Positions 1 through 8,866 of a stretch of 64,000 nucleotides of DNA are shown piece after piece. Position numbers and translations under genes: made by a program. The stretch is from Paenibacillus crassostreae (GTDB lineage: Bacteria > Bacillota > Bacilli > Paenibacillales > Paenibacillaceae). Each line of letters opens with the position of its first letter. Positions within the stretch are counted from its first letter, which is position 1. Below the pieces are notes generated by a model. That model did not search any database, was not told where the DNA came from, and saw only the letters and a list, made by a program, of their open reading frames with translations. The DNA lies in assembly GCF_001857945.1 (NCBI RefSeq), contig NZ_CP017770.1:2790001-2854000 (forward strand), read 5' to 3'.

Positions 1-318
1 ATGTTAAAAGATATCCTCGTAAAAGGTGGACATACCGTCGTAGGGGAAGCGGAGAATGGTAAGGTTGCTATTGAGAAATACAAGAGTTTAAGCCCGGATC
101 TGGTAACGATGGATATAACCATGCCTGTCATGGAGGGAATCGAGGCAGTCAAACACATCAGAGAGATAGATCCACAAGCTAAGATTATTATGTGTTCTGC
201 GATGGGGCAACAGGATATGGTAATTCAAGCGATTCAGGCTGGTGCTCAGGAGTTTATTGTTAAACCATTTCATGGAGAGCGAATTTTGACATCGATAAGT
301 AAAGTTTTGGGAGCATAA
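1..318 (+). CDS. cheY: CheY chemotaxis response regulator, 5' end cut by window
   Basis: This is the single-domain receiver protein that CheA phosphorylates and that acts on the flagellar switch. The fragment covers the C-terminal ~105 residues. The phospho-acceptor Asp lies in VTMDITMP (residue 39 of the fragment), followed by the IIMCSAMGQQ switch strand and the conserved Lys in IVKPF. The first ATG of the window is not the real start: CheY proteins begin about 16 residues earlier with the acidic pair (VDD), so the N-terminus lies upstream of base 1. The sequence resembles the Bacillus subtilis CheY type closely. It is followed 33 bp later by an MCP gene and then cheW-cheA-cheB, which supports a true chemotaxis role. 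Confidence 0.9.
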   Translation: MLKDILVKGGHTVVGEAENGKVAIEKYKSLSPDLVTMDITMPVMEGIEAVKHIREIDPQAKIIMCSAMGQQDMVIQAIQAGAQEFIVKPFHGERILTSISKVLGA

Positions 319-351
319 ATACTATATTACTAGAAAATGGAGTGTTGAAAA

Positions 352-1950
352 GTGAAGTGGTTTTATAATTTGAGAACAACTGTAAAGTTAGTTTCCGCGT
401 TTGTTATTGTATCTATTATATTGGGTATAGTCGGATTATTCGGAATAAATAATTTGAATAAAATGGATGATTCGATTAGTGATATGTATAAGAATCGATT
501 AACTCCTATTGCTGATCTTAGTGCAGTGAGTGATTTACTAGAACAAAATAGAATAAATATACGAGATATAAATACAATGGCTAATACCGAGGCAGAGGCA
601 ACAGATTATAAAGATAAAATTCTCAATAATAATAAAGAAGTCGAAGCTACAATTGAAAAATACGAAAAGACAGAATTGAGATCAGAGGAAATAGATATTT
701 TGAAGGGTTTCACCCCCATCTGGCAACGTTATACGACCAACATGGATATAGCAATTGAAAAGAACTTTACCAACATAAGTAACGAGGAGTATACAACGTT
801 CTTACTAACAAGTGATTTAAGTGCAGCGATTGATGAAATGGGAGTGATGCTGGATGAATTGATATCCATCAATCTAATCCAGGCGGAGGGAGCAAGCAAA
901 AACGCAAATGATCTATATATATCTTCGCGATTGATTACGATATCAATTATCGTCGTTGCGTTCTTCATTAGTGTTGGCTTAGGTTATTTGATCTCGCAAA
1001 TCATAGCACGACCGTTACAACGCATGGTGCATTTACTAGGTAAAGTAGCGCAGGGGGACTTAAGTGAAACCTCGGACATTGATACGAAGGATGAAGTTGG
1101 GATTTTGGCTAATTCTGTGAATGAGATGATTCTGAGCTTAAGAAATACGGTAGGTGGAATTTTGTCCTCTGCAGAAACGGTCTCAGCAGCATCGCAACAA
1201 ATTTCGGCAAGTACAGAGGAAATTGCTAGTGGAAGTACAAGTCAAGCAAATGCTGCCCAAAATATGAGTGAATTATTTCGCGAGTTATCGCTCGCTATTA
1301 ATTCCGTAGCTCAGGGTGCTGAGGAAGCATCGGAGTTATCTAACAAAACGATGAGTATTGCTCAAGATGGCGGCAAGGTAGTGCAGAAGTCAATCGAAGG
1401 AATGAATCTTGTTAATGAACAAATGTCTCGGCTTGAAGAAGACTCCAATAAAATTGGTGAAATAATTGAAGTGATTGACGATATTGCAGAACAGACAAAT
1501 CTTCTAGCGCTTAACGCTGCGATCGAGGCGGCTCGCGCTGGAGAACAGGGTCGGGGATTCGCTGTTGTAGCAGATGAAGTTAGGAAATTAGCTGAACGAA
1601 GCAGTGAGGCAACCAAGCAGATTACAAGAATCATTAAAGGGATGCAAGAGAATACACAACAAAGTGTAAAGGCAGTAGTAGAAGGTGTCGAGTCTTCACA
1701 CCAATCCGGTGAAGGATTTAAAGATATCCTATCTATGTTGAATGAGACAACATACAAAGTAACGGAAATAGCTGCTGCGAGTGAAGAGCAGGCTGCTCAA
1801 TCATCAGAGGTTATGCTCTCAATTGAAAGCATATCTGCGGCAACTGAAGAAGTGGCGGCAAGTAGTGGGGAAACAGCTGCAACAGCTAGTTCCTTAGCAC
1901 AATTAGCAGAAGAATTAAACAGTCTGGTATCCATCTTTAGAATTAAGTAA
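352..1950 (+). CDS. Methyl-accepting chemotaxis protein (transmembrane chemoreceptor)
   Basis: A membrane chemoreceptor of 532 residues that signals to CheA through CheW. There is a short cytoplasmic N-terminus, a first membrane helix (about residues 12-34), a four-helix-bundle-type extracellular sensor (about 35-185), a second membrane helix (about 193-213), a HAMP domain (about 214-268), and a long coiled-coil signalling domain with the highly conserved hairpin tip around [20 protein letters not shown]. The start is GTG with GGAG nine bases upstream. The sensor domain gives no ligand identity. It sits between cheY and cheW, so it may be the dedicated receptor of this cluster. No C-terminal CheR-tethering pentapeptide is visible. 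Confidence 0.9.
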   Translation: MKWFYNLRTTVKLVSAFVIVSIILGIVGLFGINNLNKMDDSISDMYKNRLTPIADLSAVSDLLEQNRINIRDINTMANTEAEATDYKDKILNNNKEVEATIEKYEKTELRSEEIDILKGFTPIWQRYTTNMDIAIEKNFTNISNEEYTTFLLTSDLSAAIDEMGVMLDELISINLIQAEGASKNANDLYISSRLITISIIVVAFFISVGLGYLISQIIARPLQRMVHLLGKVAQGDLSETSDIDTKDEVGILANSVNEMILSLRNTVGGILSSAETVSAASQQISASTEEIASGSTSQANAAQNMSELFRELSLAINSVAQGAEEASELSNKTMSIAQDGGKVVQKSIEGMNLVNEQMSRLEEDSNKIGEIIEVIDDIAEQTNLLALNAAIEAARAGEQGRGFAVVADEVRKLAERSSEATKQITRIIKGMQENTQQSVKAVVEGVESSHQSGEGFKDILSMLNETTYKVTEIAAASEEQAAQSSEVMLSIESISAATEEVAASSGETAATASSLAQLAEELNSLVSIFRIK

Positions 1951-2083
1951 CCTAAGGGAGAGAGTTCCCAGTTCAACATGTGGTTGGATTACATGATGCT
2001 AAGTGGGATCTTCCCTGCTCTTCGTTGTGATCCAACTCTTGCTATGTATATCGATTGTTAATATGAGGGGGCTAGGAAGGACC

Positions 2084-2512
2084 ATGCAGATTATGGGTCA
2101 GGAACAATATATAGAATTTGCGATTGAGGAAGAAAGGTATGCTATCCCGATTCAGGATATCTTTGAAATTATAAAAATTCAGGACATCACTCAAATTCCT
2201 AACGTCACTTCTTATGTAGAAGGGGTTATTAATCTCAGAGGGAAAATTGTACCGGTTATTAGTCTAAGGTCATTTTTTGGTCTTAGAGAAAAGGAAAATT
2301 CAAAATTAACTCGCATCATTGTGGTTCATCATCAAGAAGATACTGTAGGAGTTATTGTAGATTGCGTTAATAAAGTAACAACATTCACGGATATTCAACC
2401 TCCTCCAGAACGCATCGGTGGTATTGAGGGTTCCTATTTTGTGGGGATTGGTTTAACCGACAACGGAATCGTTGGCGTATTGAAGCTGAATGAAATTTTG
2501 CTTCATGATTGA
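2084..2512 (+). CDS. cheW: CheW chemotaxis coupling protein
   Basis: A small adaptor (142 residues) that links the chemoreceptor to CheA. It shows the typical CheW core: YIEFAIEEERYAIPI, EIIKIQDITQIPN, VEGVINLRGKIVPVISLR, then VGVIVDCVNKV. The reading frame is open upstream to 2003, but that extension is hydrophobic and unlike CheW; the ATG at 2084, just after AGGAAGG, or the one at 2093, is the likely start. The TGA stop is formed by a T followed by the first two bases (GA) of a palindromic repeat element (2511-2558), so the insertion appears to define the C-terminus (NEILLHD). Confidence 0.9.
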   Translation: MQIMGQEQYIEFAIEEERYAIPIQDIFEIIKIQDITQIPNVTSYVEGVINLRGKIVPVISLRSFFGLREKENSKLTRIIVVHHQEDTVGVIVDCVNKVTTFTDIQPPPERIGGIEGSYFVGIGLTDNGIVGVLKLNEILLHD

Positions 2513-2558
2513 ATCAATTTCATAATTACACAAACTAAAGCGATTATGAAATTGATTC
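2511..2558. repeat. 48 bp palindromic repeat, copy 1 (inverted orientation)
   Basis: The left arm GAATCAATTTCATAATTAC and right arm CGATTATGAAATTGATTC form a near-perfect ~16-18 bp stem around a short loop. Two further copies are at 6819-6878 and 21779-21831. The reverse complement of this copy matches both over the arms and over the inner bases TAATCGC and the G(C/T)GTAATTATG side, so it is in the opposite orientation. It sits exactly between the cheW stop and the cheA ribosome binding site. Confidence 0.85.
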
Positions 2559-2576
2559 GAGAGGAGTGAATAATGG

Positions 2577-4571
2577 ATGCTATCCGAATATAAAGAGGTC
2601 TTTCTAGAAGAGCTTGCTGAACAGTTGCAGGTCATGGACGAAGTTATTCTACAACTAGAGCAAGAAGGGGAAAGCGAGCAAATCGTTCAAAACCTATTCC
2701 GAGCAGCCCATACATTAAAAGGCTCATCCGCAGCTATGGGTTATGAAGAGATGAAACATTTAACCCATGAAATGGAGCATTTGTTAGACCAAGTGAGAAG
2801 TAAGACGCTTCGTGTTACGGGCCCACTGATTGATCTTCTCTTTCAATCTTTGGACGGTCTAAAAGAATTACAGAAGGATATTATGCGAGCCGATGATGCG
2901 ATAACAGATATATCTGAATGTATTCGTAAACTTCAGGCTTTTGATAAGTCATCGAAGGAAATGAAAGATGTGGAAGTAGAGAGAATGACTAATCTGGAAC
3001 CTGAGCTCAGCCTGAATACAAAGCTTAAAATGAAAGAGGCCGAGGATCAGGGACTGAAGGTGTATTGGATTCGTATACAGATTTCTCCCGACTGTGATAT
3101 TAGAGGGGCACGATTCTATGTGATTCACTCAAATTTATGCAATTTGGGTGAGGTTCTCTACTCTATTCCGGATATCGATAAGATTGAAGAACAAGGATCA
3201 TCCTCTTTAGAAGTTCAATTTCTCTATGCAGGGGAGCAATCCGGGGAGGAACTTCAGGAGATGGTGGCAGCATTAACGGATGTTACCAATGTAAAGTTGG
3301 AATCGGTAACAACCGAGACGGAAGGTTCTGTTGCTGAGGAGATAGAGATGCCAGAAATCCACATCGAGAGGGATCATTCGCATAAAGAAATATCTAAAAC
3401 ACCAACCATTCGTGTAAATGTGGATCGCTTGGATCATCTCATGAATCTTGTAGGGGAACTTGTGATTGAACATACCCGAATCGATGAAGTAAAGCGAATA
3501 CAGAAAAGACAATACTCCGACGATTCTGTAGAACAACTCAGCCAGATTTCTGATCACCTTTACCGGATCATTTCGGATTTACAAGATAGCGTCATGAAAA
3601 CAAGAATGCTTCCCATCGAGCAATTGTTTAATCGTTTTCCACGTATGATCCGAGATTTAACGCGTATGTTAGGCAAGGATATTGAATTGGCTATCGGTGG
3701 TAAGGATACCGAACTAGATCGAACTCTAATTGAAGAGATTGCTGATCCGTTGATTCATTTAATTCGGAATGCGGTAGATCACGGAATTGAATTACCTGAA
3801 CAGAGAGAGCTATCTGGTAAAGTACGTAAGGGAACTCTACAAATAAGAGCGGCACATGAAGATAATCAAGTTGTTATATATGTAGAGGATGATGGAGCAG
3901 GGATAGATCCAGAGAAGATGAAGAATTCTGCAGTAAGTAAGGGGATTGTTTCTCCTGAAGAAGCGGAACTCTTGAGTGATAAAGAGGCGATTAATCTGAT
4001 CTTCCGGCCCGGATTCTCGACAGCCAGCGTAGTAAGTGATGTATCTGGTCGTGGTGTGGGTATGGATATCGTTAGAAGTCATATTGAGAAGTTGAATGGT
4101 CTGATTGATATTGAGACAAAATTGGGACAAGGAACTTGTTTCAAGATCAAATTACCTTTAACGTTAGCTATTATTATCGGTTTACTTGTGAAATTAGATG
4201 ATCAGACGTTTATTATCCCGATGAGCAATATCGCTGAGATTGTGAGAACATCATACAACGATATTGCAAGGGTTCGAGGACAAGAAGTGATTCTATTACG
4301 TAACGAGATCATCCCGATTGTCTGGCTACATGACCGTTTCAACTTATCGAGAAGAAAGCGTAAGAATGGAATTGTTCAATTAGTAATTGTTGGGTCTGCG
4401 GAGAAAAGATTAGCGTTGGCTGTAGACGAGTTAATTGGCAATCAAGAAGTTGTGATTAAGTCTCTTGGTTCTTATGTAGGTAAAGTGGATGGTATCGCAG
4501 GATCTACGATACTAGGTAATGGGAAAATAGCCTTAATTCTTGAGGTGTCGGGGATTATTAATCAAGGATAG
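2577..4571 (+). CDS. cheA: CheA chemotaxis histidine kinase
   Basis: The central kinase of the chemotaxis pathway (664 residues), which passes phosphate to CheY and CheB. Domains in order: Hpt (P1) with phospho-His 45 in AAHTLKGSS; a response-regulator-binding P2-like region (about 160-245); a linker; the dimerisation P3 helices starting at TIRVNVDRLDHLMNLVGELV (about 275-345); the GHKL ATPase P4 with N-box IRNAVDHGIELP and glycine-rich GRGVGMDIV; and a C-terminal CheW-like P5 domain. The start is ATG 2577 after GAGGAG; the overlapping ATG at 2573 opens only a six-codon frame. cheB begins 13 bp after the stop, so the two are probably co-translated. Confidence 0.93.
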   Translation: MLSEYKEVFLEELAEQLQVMDEVILQLEQEGESEQIVQNLFRAAHTLKGSSAAMGYEEMKHLTHEMEHLLDQVRSKTLRVTGPLIDLLFQSLDGLKELQKDIMRADDAITDISECIRKLQAFDKSSKEMKDVEVERMTNLEPELSLNTKLKMKEAEDQGLKVYWIRIQISPDCDIRGARFYVIHSNLCNLGEVLYSIPDIDKIEEQGSSSLEVQFLYAGEQSGEELQEMVAALTDVTNVKLESVTTETEGSVAEEIEMPEIHIERDHSHKEISKTPTIRVNVDRLDHLMNLVGELVIEHTRIDEVKRIQKRQYSDDSVEQLSQISDHLYRIISDLQDSVMKTRMLPIEQLFNRFPRMIRDLTRMLGKDIELAIGGKDTELDRTLIEEIADPLIHLIRNAVDHGIELPEQRELSGKVRKGTLQIRAAHEDNQVVIYVEDDGAGIDPEKMKNSAVSKGIVSPEEAELLSDKEAINLIFRPGFSTASVVSDVSGRGVGMDIVRSHIEKLNGLIDIETKLGQGTCFKIKLPLTLAIIIGLLVKLDDQTFIIPMSNIAEIVRTSYNDIARVRGQEVILLRNEIIPIVWLHDRFNLSRRKRKNGIVQLVIVGSAEKRLALAVDELIGNQEVVIKSLGSYVGKVDGIAGSTILGNGKIALILEVSGIINQG

Positions 4572-4584
4572 AGGAAGTGATACA

Positions 4585-5673
4585 TTGTCTAAGATAAGGG
4601 TACTTGTTGCAGATGATTCGGTGTTTATGCGTAGTTTAATTTCACGATTGATTGCAGAGGATGCAGCACTTGAAGTTATCGGTGTTGCTCGAAATGGAAT
4701 GGAAGCCATTCGTAAGGTGCGAGAGCTCAAGCCAGATGTTGTGACTATGGACATCGAAATGCCAGAGATGAATGGTCTAGATGCACTGATGAAGATTATG
4801 GAACAACGTCCAACCCCTATCATTATGCTCAGTTCGCTAACACAGAAAGGGTCGTCTGCAACAATTACTGCATTGCAGAATGGTGCAGTAGATTTCATAT
4901 CAAAGCCGTCAGGTTCGGATTCCTTTGATCTATTCAAGGTGAAGAATGATCTGATATCCAAAATCAAGCAAGCTGCACAAATTCCACTTAAAAATCTTAT
5001 ACGAAGTAATATAACGATTCCAAAAGTAGACTTAGCAAGGAAAGGGAAACCGCAGACTGGATTGCCGCAGATCGGAACGACGAGGGGATTCGATCAGATT
5101 CTAGCACTAGGTACATCAACAGGTGGACCTAAGGCATTGGAGACTGTGATTACAGCCTTACCTGCAAGTTTCTCATATCCGTTACTAGTCGTTCAGCATA
5201 TGCCACCCAAGTTCACGAAGTCGTTGGCGGATCGGTTAAATCGCTTATCCGAGGTTCAGGTTGTTGAGGCGGAAGATAACCAACTTGTGTTAGGGGGGAC
5301 GGTCTATATAGCTCCTGGGGATTACCACATGACCACTGTTCAGAAGAACAAGGAAATCAGAATTAAACTTCATCAGGGTCCAGAGGTGAGCGGGCATCGT
5401 CCATCGGTAGATGTGCTGTTTGACTCCATATCTCAATTAAAGAACCACAAACGACACTTTATTATTATGACTGGTATGGGTAGTGATGGAGCGAAGGGGA
5501 TGTTGTCTGCCAAAGAAGCGGGCGCACAATCAACGATTGTGGAATCGCAAGAGTCCTGCATTGTATATGGTATGCCTAAGTCAGCCATTGCGTTGGGATG
5601 TGTAGACTATACGATTCCATTGCATCTGATCACGTCCAAAATATTGAAAGTGACTGGTGCATTGAAGTCATAG
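4585..5673 (+). CDS. cheB: CheB protein-glutamate methylesterase/deamidase
   Basis: CheB demethylates and deamidates receptors for adaptation (362 residues). The N-terminal receiver domain has acidic residues in VLVADDS, the phospho-Asp in VVTMDIEMPEMNG and the Lys in ISKPSG. After a linker comes the methylesterase domain with catalytic Ser in GTSTGGPKALE, His in VVQHMPPKFT and Asp in TGMGSDGAKG. I chose the TTG at 4585, six bases after GAGGAAGTG, because it yields the family-typical N-terminus SKIRVLVADDS; an ATG at 4540 would overlap cheA and add an unrelated leader. No cheR is visible inside the window; it could lie upstream. Confidence 0.92.
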   Translation: MSKIRVLVADDSVFMRSLISRLIAEDAALEVIGVARNGMEAIRKVRELKPDVVTMDIEMPEMNGLDALMKIMEQRPTPIIMLSSLTQKGSSATITALQNGAVDFISKPSGSDSFDLFKVKNDLISKIKQAAQIPLKNLIRSNITIPKVDLARKGKPQTGLPQIGTTRGFDQILALGTSTGGPKALETVITALPASFSYPLLVVQHMPPKFTKSLADRLNRLSEVQVVEAEDNQLVLGGTVYIAPGDYHMTTVQKNKEIRIKLHQGPEVSGHRPSVDVLFDSISQLKNHKRHFIIMTGMGSDGAKGMLSAKEAGAQSTIVESQESCIVYGMPKSAIALGCVDYTIPLHLITSKILKVTGALKS

Positions 5674-5708
5674 CTCGAATAGGTGAGCAAGGAAAGTGGG
5701 TTGTTTAC

Positions 5709-6761
5709 ATGATCCCTAGTGGAAGTTCCACCATAGAAAAAACAATGATGGTAGGTTTCCTGTTCCCCGATTTCTGGGATAGATGGATGACACATGGAAT
5801 CCAAAAGAAAACGGTATATGAGTTGCGCCAGAGAATTAATAGTCTTGAAGACTGGATTACAATCATACAAAAGCATGCTAATGATTATGATCAACTGGCA
5901 AAGCGTGTTCTGAATCAATATTTATTTAGTGAAGCAGCGTATTACTATCGAATTACGGCTATGAATATGAACCTGATTCAATGGATATTTCCAGAGATAG
6001 GATATGAGAAACAACAATGGTATCAGCGCTGTAAGGATATGAATCAGCTTGCAGATGAACTTGAGGTAGATGAGATCAAGAACGTAATCATTCAGGTTGA
6101 ACGAAATCATTGTTATGGGAGAATGCGTGTCCCTGAACAACCCAGAGGTTGTGTCATCATTGTGAGTCCTATCGATTCTTCTAAGGAAGAGTTTATTACC
6201 TTTGAAGAACATTTCGCAAGAAATGGCTTCGCTACGATTAGTTTCGATGGTCCGGGGCAAGGGGAAACCTATATCATTAATCAATTTAAATCAACCTTGC
6301 ATAGGTGGGGCCTCTTTATGAATGAGGTAATTGATTTTGCTGCCTCAGAGTTTCCCAGAGTTCCTCTTCATTTATTTGGGATTAGCTCAGGTGGCTCTTG
6401 GGCAATCCAAGGAAGTAGCCATCCTAAGGTGAGCGGAGCGGCAGTGGTAAGTCCGTTAATTGATCAAGATATAAAGATGCCCGACTATTATAAAGAACGG
6501 TTATCGTATATTACCGATAATGATGAGAATACCTCTGTTCCTAACCTTCAAGAATTCAATCAAGTGAGTCCGATTCTCTTTTTTAGTGGAATGAAAGACG
6601 ATATAGCTAAGACTGATCGTTTATATGATCTATATAACAAACTTCCTTTGGAGAAGCAACTTATAGAATATGAAGATGAAAAACACTACTGTTTTAATAG
6701 AATGAGCGATATTTTGGATATTACAGCCGATTGGTATATACAAGATGCCGTTAAAAGATAA
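5709..6761 (+). CDS. Alpha/beta hydrolase, YtaP/FrsA-like
   Basis: A predicted cytoplasmic serine hydrolase of about 350 residues, with a helical N-terminal region (about 1-130) and a C-terminal alpha/beta hydrolase fold. The nucleophile is in LFGISSGGSW (G-x-S-x-G); likely Asp and His partners are in GMKDDIAKTD and EDEKHYCF. The layout resembles the esterase/acyl hydrolase group that includes FrsA and 2,6-dihydropseudooxynicotine hydrolase. The substrate cannot be deduced. The frame is open from 5598 and overlaps cheB, but ATG 5709 gives a sensible start with GGAAAG about 12 bases upstream. It is the last gene of the chemotaxis transcript, followed at once by a strong terminator. Confidence 0.7.
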   Translation: MIPSGSSTIEKTMMVGFLFPDFWDRWMTHGIQKKTVYELRQRINSLEDWITIIQKHANDYDQLAKRVLNQYLFSEAAYYYRITAMNMNLIQWIFPEIGYEKQQWYQRCKDMNQLADELEVDEIKNVIIQVERNHCYGRMRVPEQPRGCVIIVSPIDSSKEEFITFEEHFARNGFATISFDGPGQGETYIINQFKSTLHRWGLFMNEVIDFAASEFPRVPLHLFGISSGGSWAIQGSSHPKVSGAAVVSPLIDQDIKMPDYYKERLSYITDNDENTSVPNLQEFNQVSPILFFSGMKDDIAKTDRLYDLYNKLPLEKQLIEYEDEKHYCFNRMSDILDITADWYIQDAVKR

Positions 6762-6790
6762 TGACTAGTTATCTCTTAACGGCATTTTTT
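6747..6790 (+). terminator. Rho-independent terminator of the chemotaxis operon
   Basis: GCCGTTAAAAGATAA and TTATCTCTTAACGGC form a 15 bp stem with one mismatch and a seven-base loop, followed by ATTTTTT. The stem starts inside the last codons of the hydrolase gene. Confidence 0.9.
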
Positions 6791-6791
6791 G

Positions 6792-6953
6792 AAATATAAG
6801 AAAGTATAAGTTTCACTTGAATCAATTTCATAATCGCCGATGGACCTAAATCGGGTTGCGTAATTATGAAATTGATTCTTAATACTCTATTTCTTATATT
6901 TCCGCTGAAACGGGTGCTGTCCTTAAAAAGGACGGCGAGGCCGTTTCTACTTG
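6792..6953. repeat. ~100 bp double-hairpin repeat, copy A, interrupted by a palindrome
   Basis: The outer part matches 61688-61788 along its length: AAATATAAGAAAGTATAAGTTT, then a TCTTATATTTC arm, then a second hairpin with a central GTCCTT/AAGGAC stem flanked by AAACGG/CCGTTT. Here the element is split by a 60 bp palindrome at 6819-6878. Removing the palindrome and one TT leaves about 100 bp, aligning with the uninterrupted copy (101 bp). It lies between two convergent operons. Confidence 0.75.
6819..6878. repeat. 60 bp palindromic repeat, copy 2, nested in another repeat
   Basis: GAATCAATTTCATAATCGC at the left and GTAATTATGAAATTGATTC at the right, with a ~22 bp loop. The same arms occur at 2511-2558 and 21779-21831. 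TT flanks both ends, consistent with a 2 bp target duplication inside the host element. Confidence 0.85.
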
Positions 6954-6964
6954 GATCATTTAGA

Positions 6965-8140
6965 TCACACAATATGTCGACCTTGTATCCATATTTTACG
7001 TAGTTCTAGGTGGCTGTCCAATAGGAGGATATCGGCTTGTTTACCAGATTCAAGTGTTCCGATCTGTTGGTCCAGTCCAAGTGAAATTGCAGGGTTCAGA
7101 CTGGCTACTTGGGAGGCTTCTAATAGAGATAGTCCGACATCAGATATAAGGTAACGAAAACCGCGGATCATCGTTAGTGTACTTCCAGCAAGAGCGCCAT
7201 CGTCACTCTTGAGTGTGGCAATACCGCCAGTTACTTTTACTGGTAGATCACCCAAGGTATATTCACCATCGCCTAGCCCAGCCGCTGACATAGCATCGGT
7301 GATGAGTATCAGATTAGCTGAAGTTTTCAGACGAGCCAGTAGAGATAATACAGCTGGATGTACATGAATGCCATCGGCAATGATTTCTGCAACAATACGG
7401 TTGTCACTCATGACAGCACCTGCTACACCAGGATTACGGTGATGAAGAGGTGTCATCGCATTAAAAGTGTGAACCGCTTGTGTAAGTCCTATCTCAACAG
7501 CCTCTAACACTTGTTCGTAGGTTGCATCGGTATGACCCAGTGCGGCAGTAATTCCCTTGACTCGAAGCCATGATATAACTTCAAGAGCTCCCTCTCGCTC
7601 AGGGGCAAGTGTGAGTTGACGGATGAGACCTGGATATTGATTATCCCATTCTTCTAGCCAGCAAACATTAGGCAAAACGATATGCTCAGCATTCTGAGCC
7701 CCAGGCCATTTAGGACTAATGAATGGTCCCTCTAAATGAACTCCCGCTAATTGTGCATAAGGCATGAAGCTTGAGCGGTAGTCCTTCACTACACGTAGCA
7801 CATTCTCAATATCACCTTTAGTTGCGGTCATTGTTGTGGCGAGCATCGTCGTTGTTCCTTGAGAACTATGGAATTGGGTGATGGCATCCAACGTGTCATG
7901 ACTACTGTTCATGAAATCATGTCCTGCTCCACCATGAACGTGAACATCTACGAACCCGGGAATGAGTAAACCTTGATCGTCCTCAGTAGCCGTGTGCCAT
8001 GCTGCATAGGCTTGCGGTAAAGATTGGCGATCGCCAGTATAGACAATGATCCCTTCAGACATAGCAATCACTCCTCGTTCAACCAAGCCTTGGGGCGTTA
8101 GTACTTCTCCAAACAGAAGTTGTTCTGAAACATTGTTCAT
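6965..8140 (-). CDS. nagA: N-acetylglucosamine-6-phosphate deacetylase
   Basis: Converts GlcNAc-6-phosphate to glucosamine-6-phosphate in the cytoplasm (391 residues, the usual length). It is an amidohydrolase-fold metalloenzyme: the metal-binding H-x-H is in FVDVHVHGGAGHDF, followed by VHLEGPFISP, ALGHTDATYEQ, HTFNAMTPLHHRNPG and the catalytic Asp region LITDAMSAAG. The start overlaps the nagB stop by four bases (ATGA), indicating translational coupling. It is the last gene of the leftward regulator-nagB-nagA operon; nagA feeds its product to nagB. No PTS gene lies nearby, so the amino sugar must enter through a transporter encoded elsewhere. Confidence 0.95.
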   Translation of the reverse strand: MNNVSEQLLFGEVLTPQGLVERGVIAMSEGIIVYTGDRQSLPQAYAAWHTATEDDQGLLIPGFVDVHVHGGAGHDFMNSSHDTLDAITQFHSSQGTTTMLATTMTATKGDIENVLRVVKDYRSSFMPYAQLAGVHLEGPFISPKWPGAQNAEHIVLPNVCWLEEWDNQYPGLIRQLTLAPEREGALEVISWLRVKGITAALGHTDATYEQVLEAVEIGLTQAVHTFNAMTPLHHRNPGVAGAVMSDNRIVAEIIADGIHVHPAVLSLLARLKTSANLILITDAMSAAGLGDGEYTLGDLPVKVTGGIATLKSDDGALAGSTLTMIRGFRYLISDVGLSLLEASQVASLNPAISLGLDQQIGTLESGKQADILLLDSHLELRKIWIQGRHIV

Positions 8141-8865
8141 GAGAGCAGTCTCCCTGCTTCTTCATCTAGTAGAACTATAACGTTCGGGTGGCATTGTAAT
8201 AAGGAAGCAGGGCATTCTGTCGTAATCGGTCCCTGCAGGGCTGCTTTGACGGCTTCTGCTTTATCGGTACCACGTGCAAGTAGGACGATCTGTCGTGCTT
8301 TCATGATGCTACCGACACCCATGGTAATTGCCTGCTTGGGTACTTCATCAAGAGATGTGAAGAATCGAGCATTCGCTTCGATAGTTTCTTCTAATAAATC
8401 TACGACATGGGTGCCACCAGATAGATTGTCGTCCGGTTCATTGAATCCAATATGTCCATTGCTCCCGATACCCAAAAGTTGTAGGTCGACAGGTCCATTT
8501 TGTTCTAGCATGAGGTCGTAGGACTGACATTCAGCTTGCAGATCATCAGCATGACCGTTAGGAATATGAGTTCGTGTAGAGTCTATATCGATATGGTTAA
8601 AAAGATGTTGCTTCATAAAGCTATTGTAGCTTTGAGGATGTTCTCCAGGTAAACCTACATATTCATCAAGATTATATGAAGAAGCTTCAGTAAAGCTTAC
8701 CAGACCTTTCGTATACATATCGGCTAATCTTGCATAGACTCCTAGTGGTGAACTACCTGTGGCCAACCCAAGAATAGCTTTTGGATTACCTTGTATTAGG
8801 CTAACAATTAGACTAGCTCCTGTCTGTATGAAATCCTCTTCTTGTTTAAATGTGAATATATTCAT
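8137..8865 (-). CDS. nagB: Glucosamine-6-phosphate deaminase
   Basis: Converts glucosamine-6-phosphate to fructose-6-phosphate and ammonia (242 residues). The sequence shows the phosphate-binding LGLATGSSPLG, SYNLDEYVGL, and the active-site loop GIGSNGHIGFNEPDD. The open frame extends 13 codons upstream into the regulator gene, but the ATG at 8865, preceded by GAGGAGG, gives the standard N-terminus MNIFTF. That start is one base after the regulator stop, and nagB in turn overlaps nagA, so all three genes form one tightly coupled operon for N-acetylglucosamine catabolism. Confidence 0.95.
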   Translation of the reverse strand: MNIFTFKQEEDFIQTGASLIVSLIQGNPKAILGLATGSSPLGVYARLADMYTKGLVSFTEASSYNLDEYVGLPGEHPQSYNSFMKQHLFNHIDIDSTRTHIPNGHADDLQAECQSYDLMLEQNGPVDLQLLGIGSNGHIGFNEPDDNLSGGTHVVDLLEETIEANARFFTSLDEVPKQAITMGVGSIMKARQIVLLARGTDKAEAVKAALQGPITTECPASLLQCHPNVIVLLDEEAGRLLS

Positions 8866-8866
8866 T

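Noticed and set aside
1983-2036. Inverted repeat GTTGGATTAC / GTGATCCAAC between the MCP gene and cheW
   Set aside because: Only 9 of 10 bases pair across a 34-base loop, with no T-tract and no other copy in the window; likely chance.
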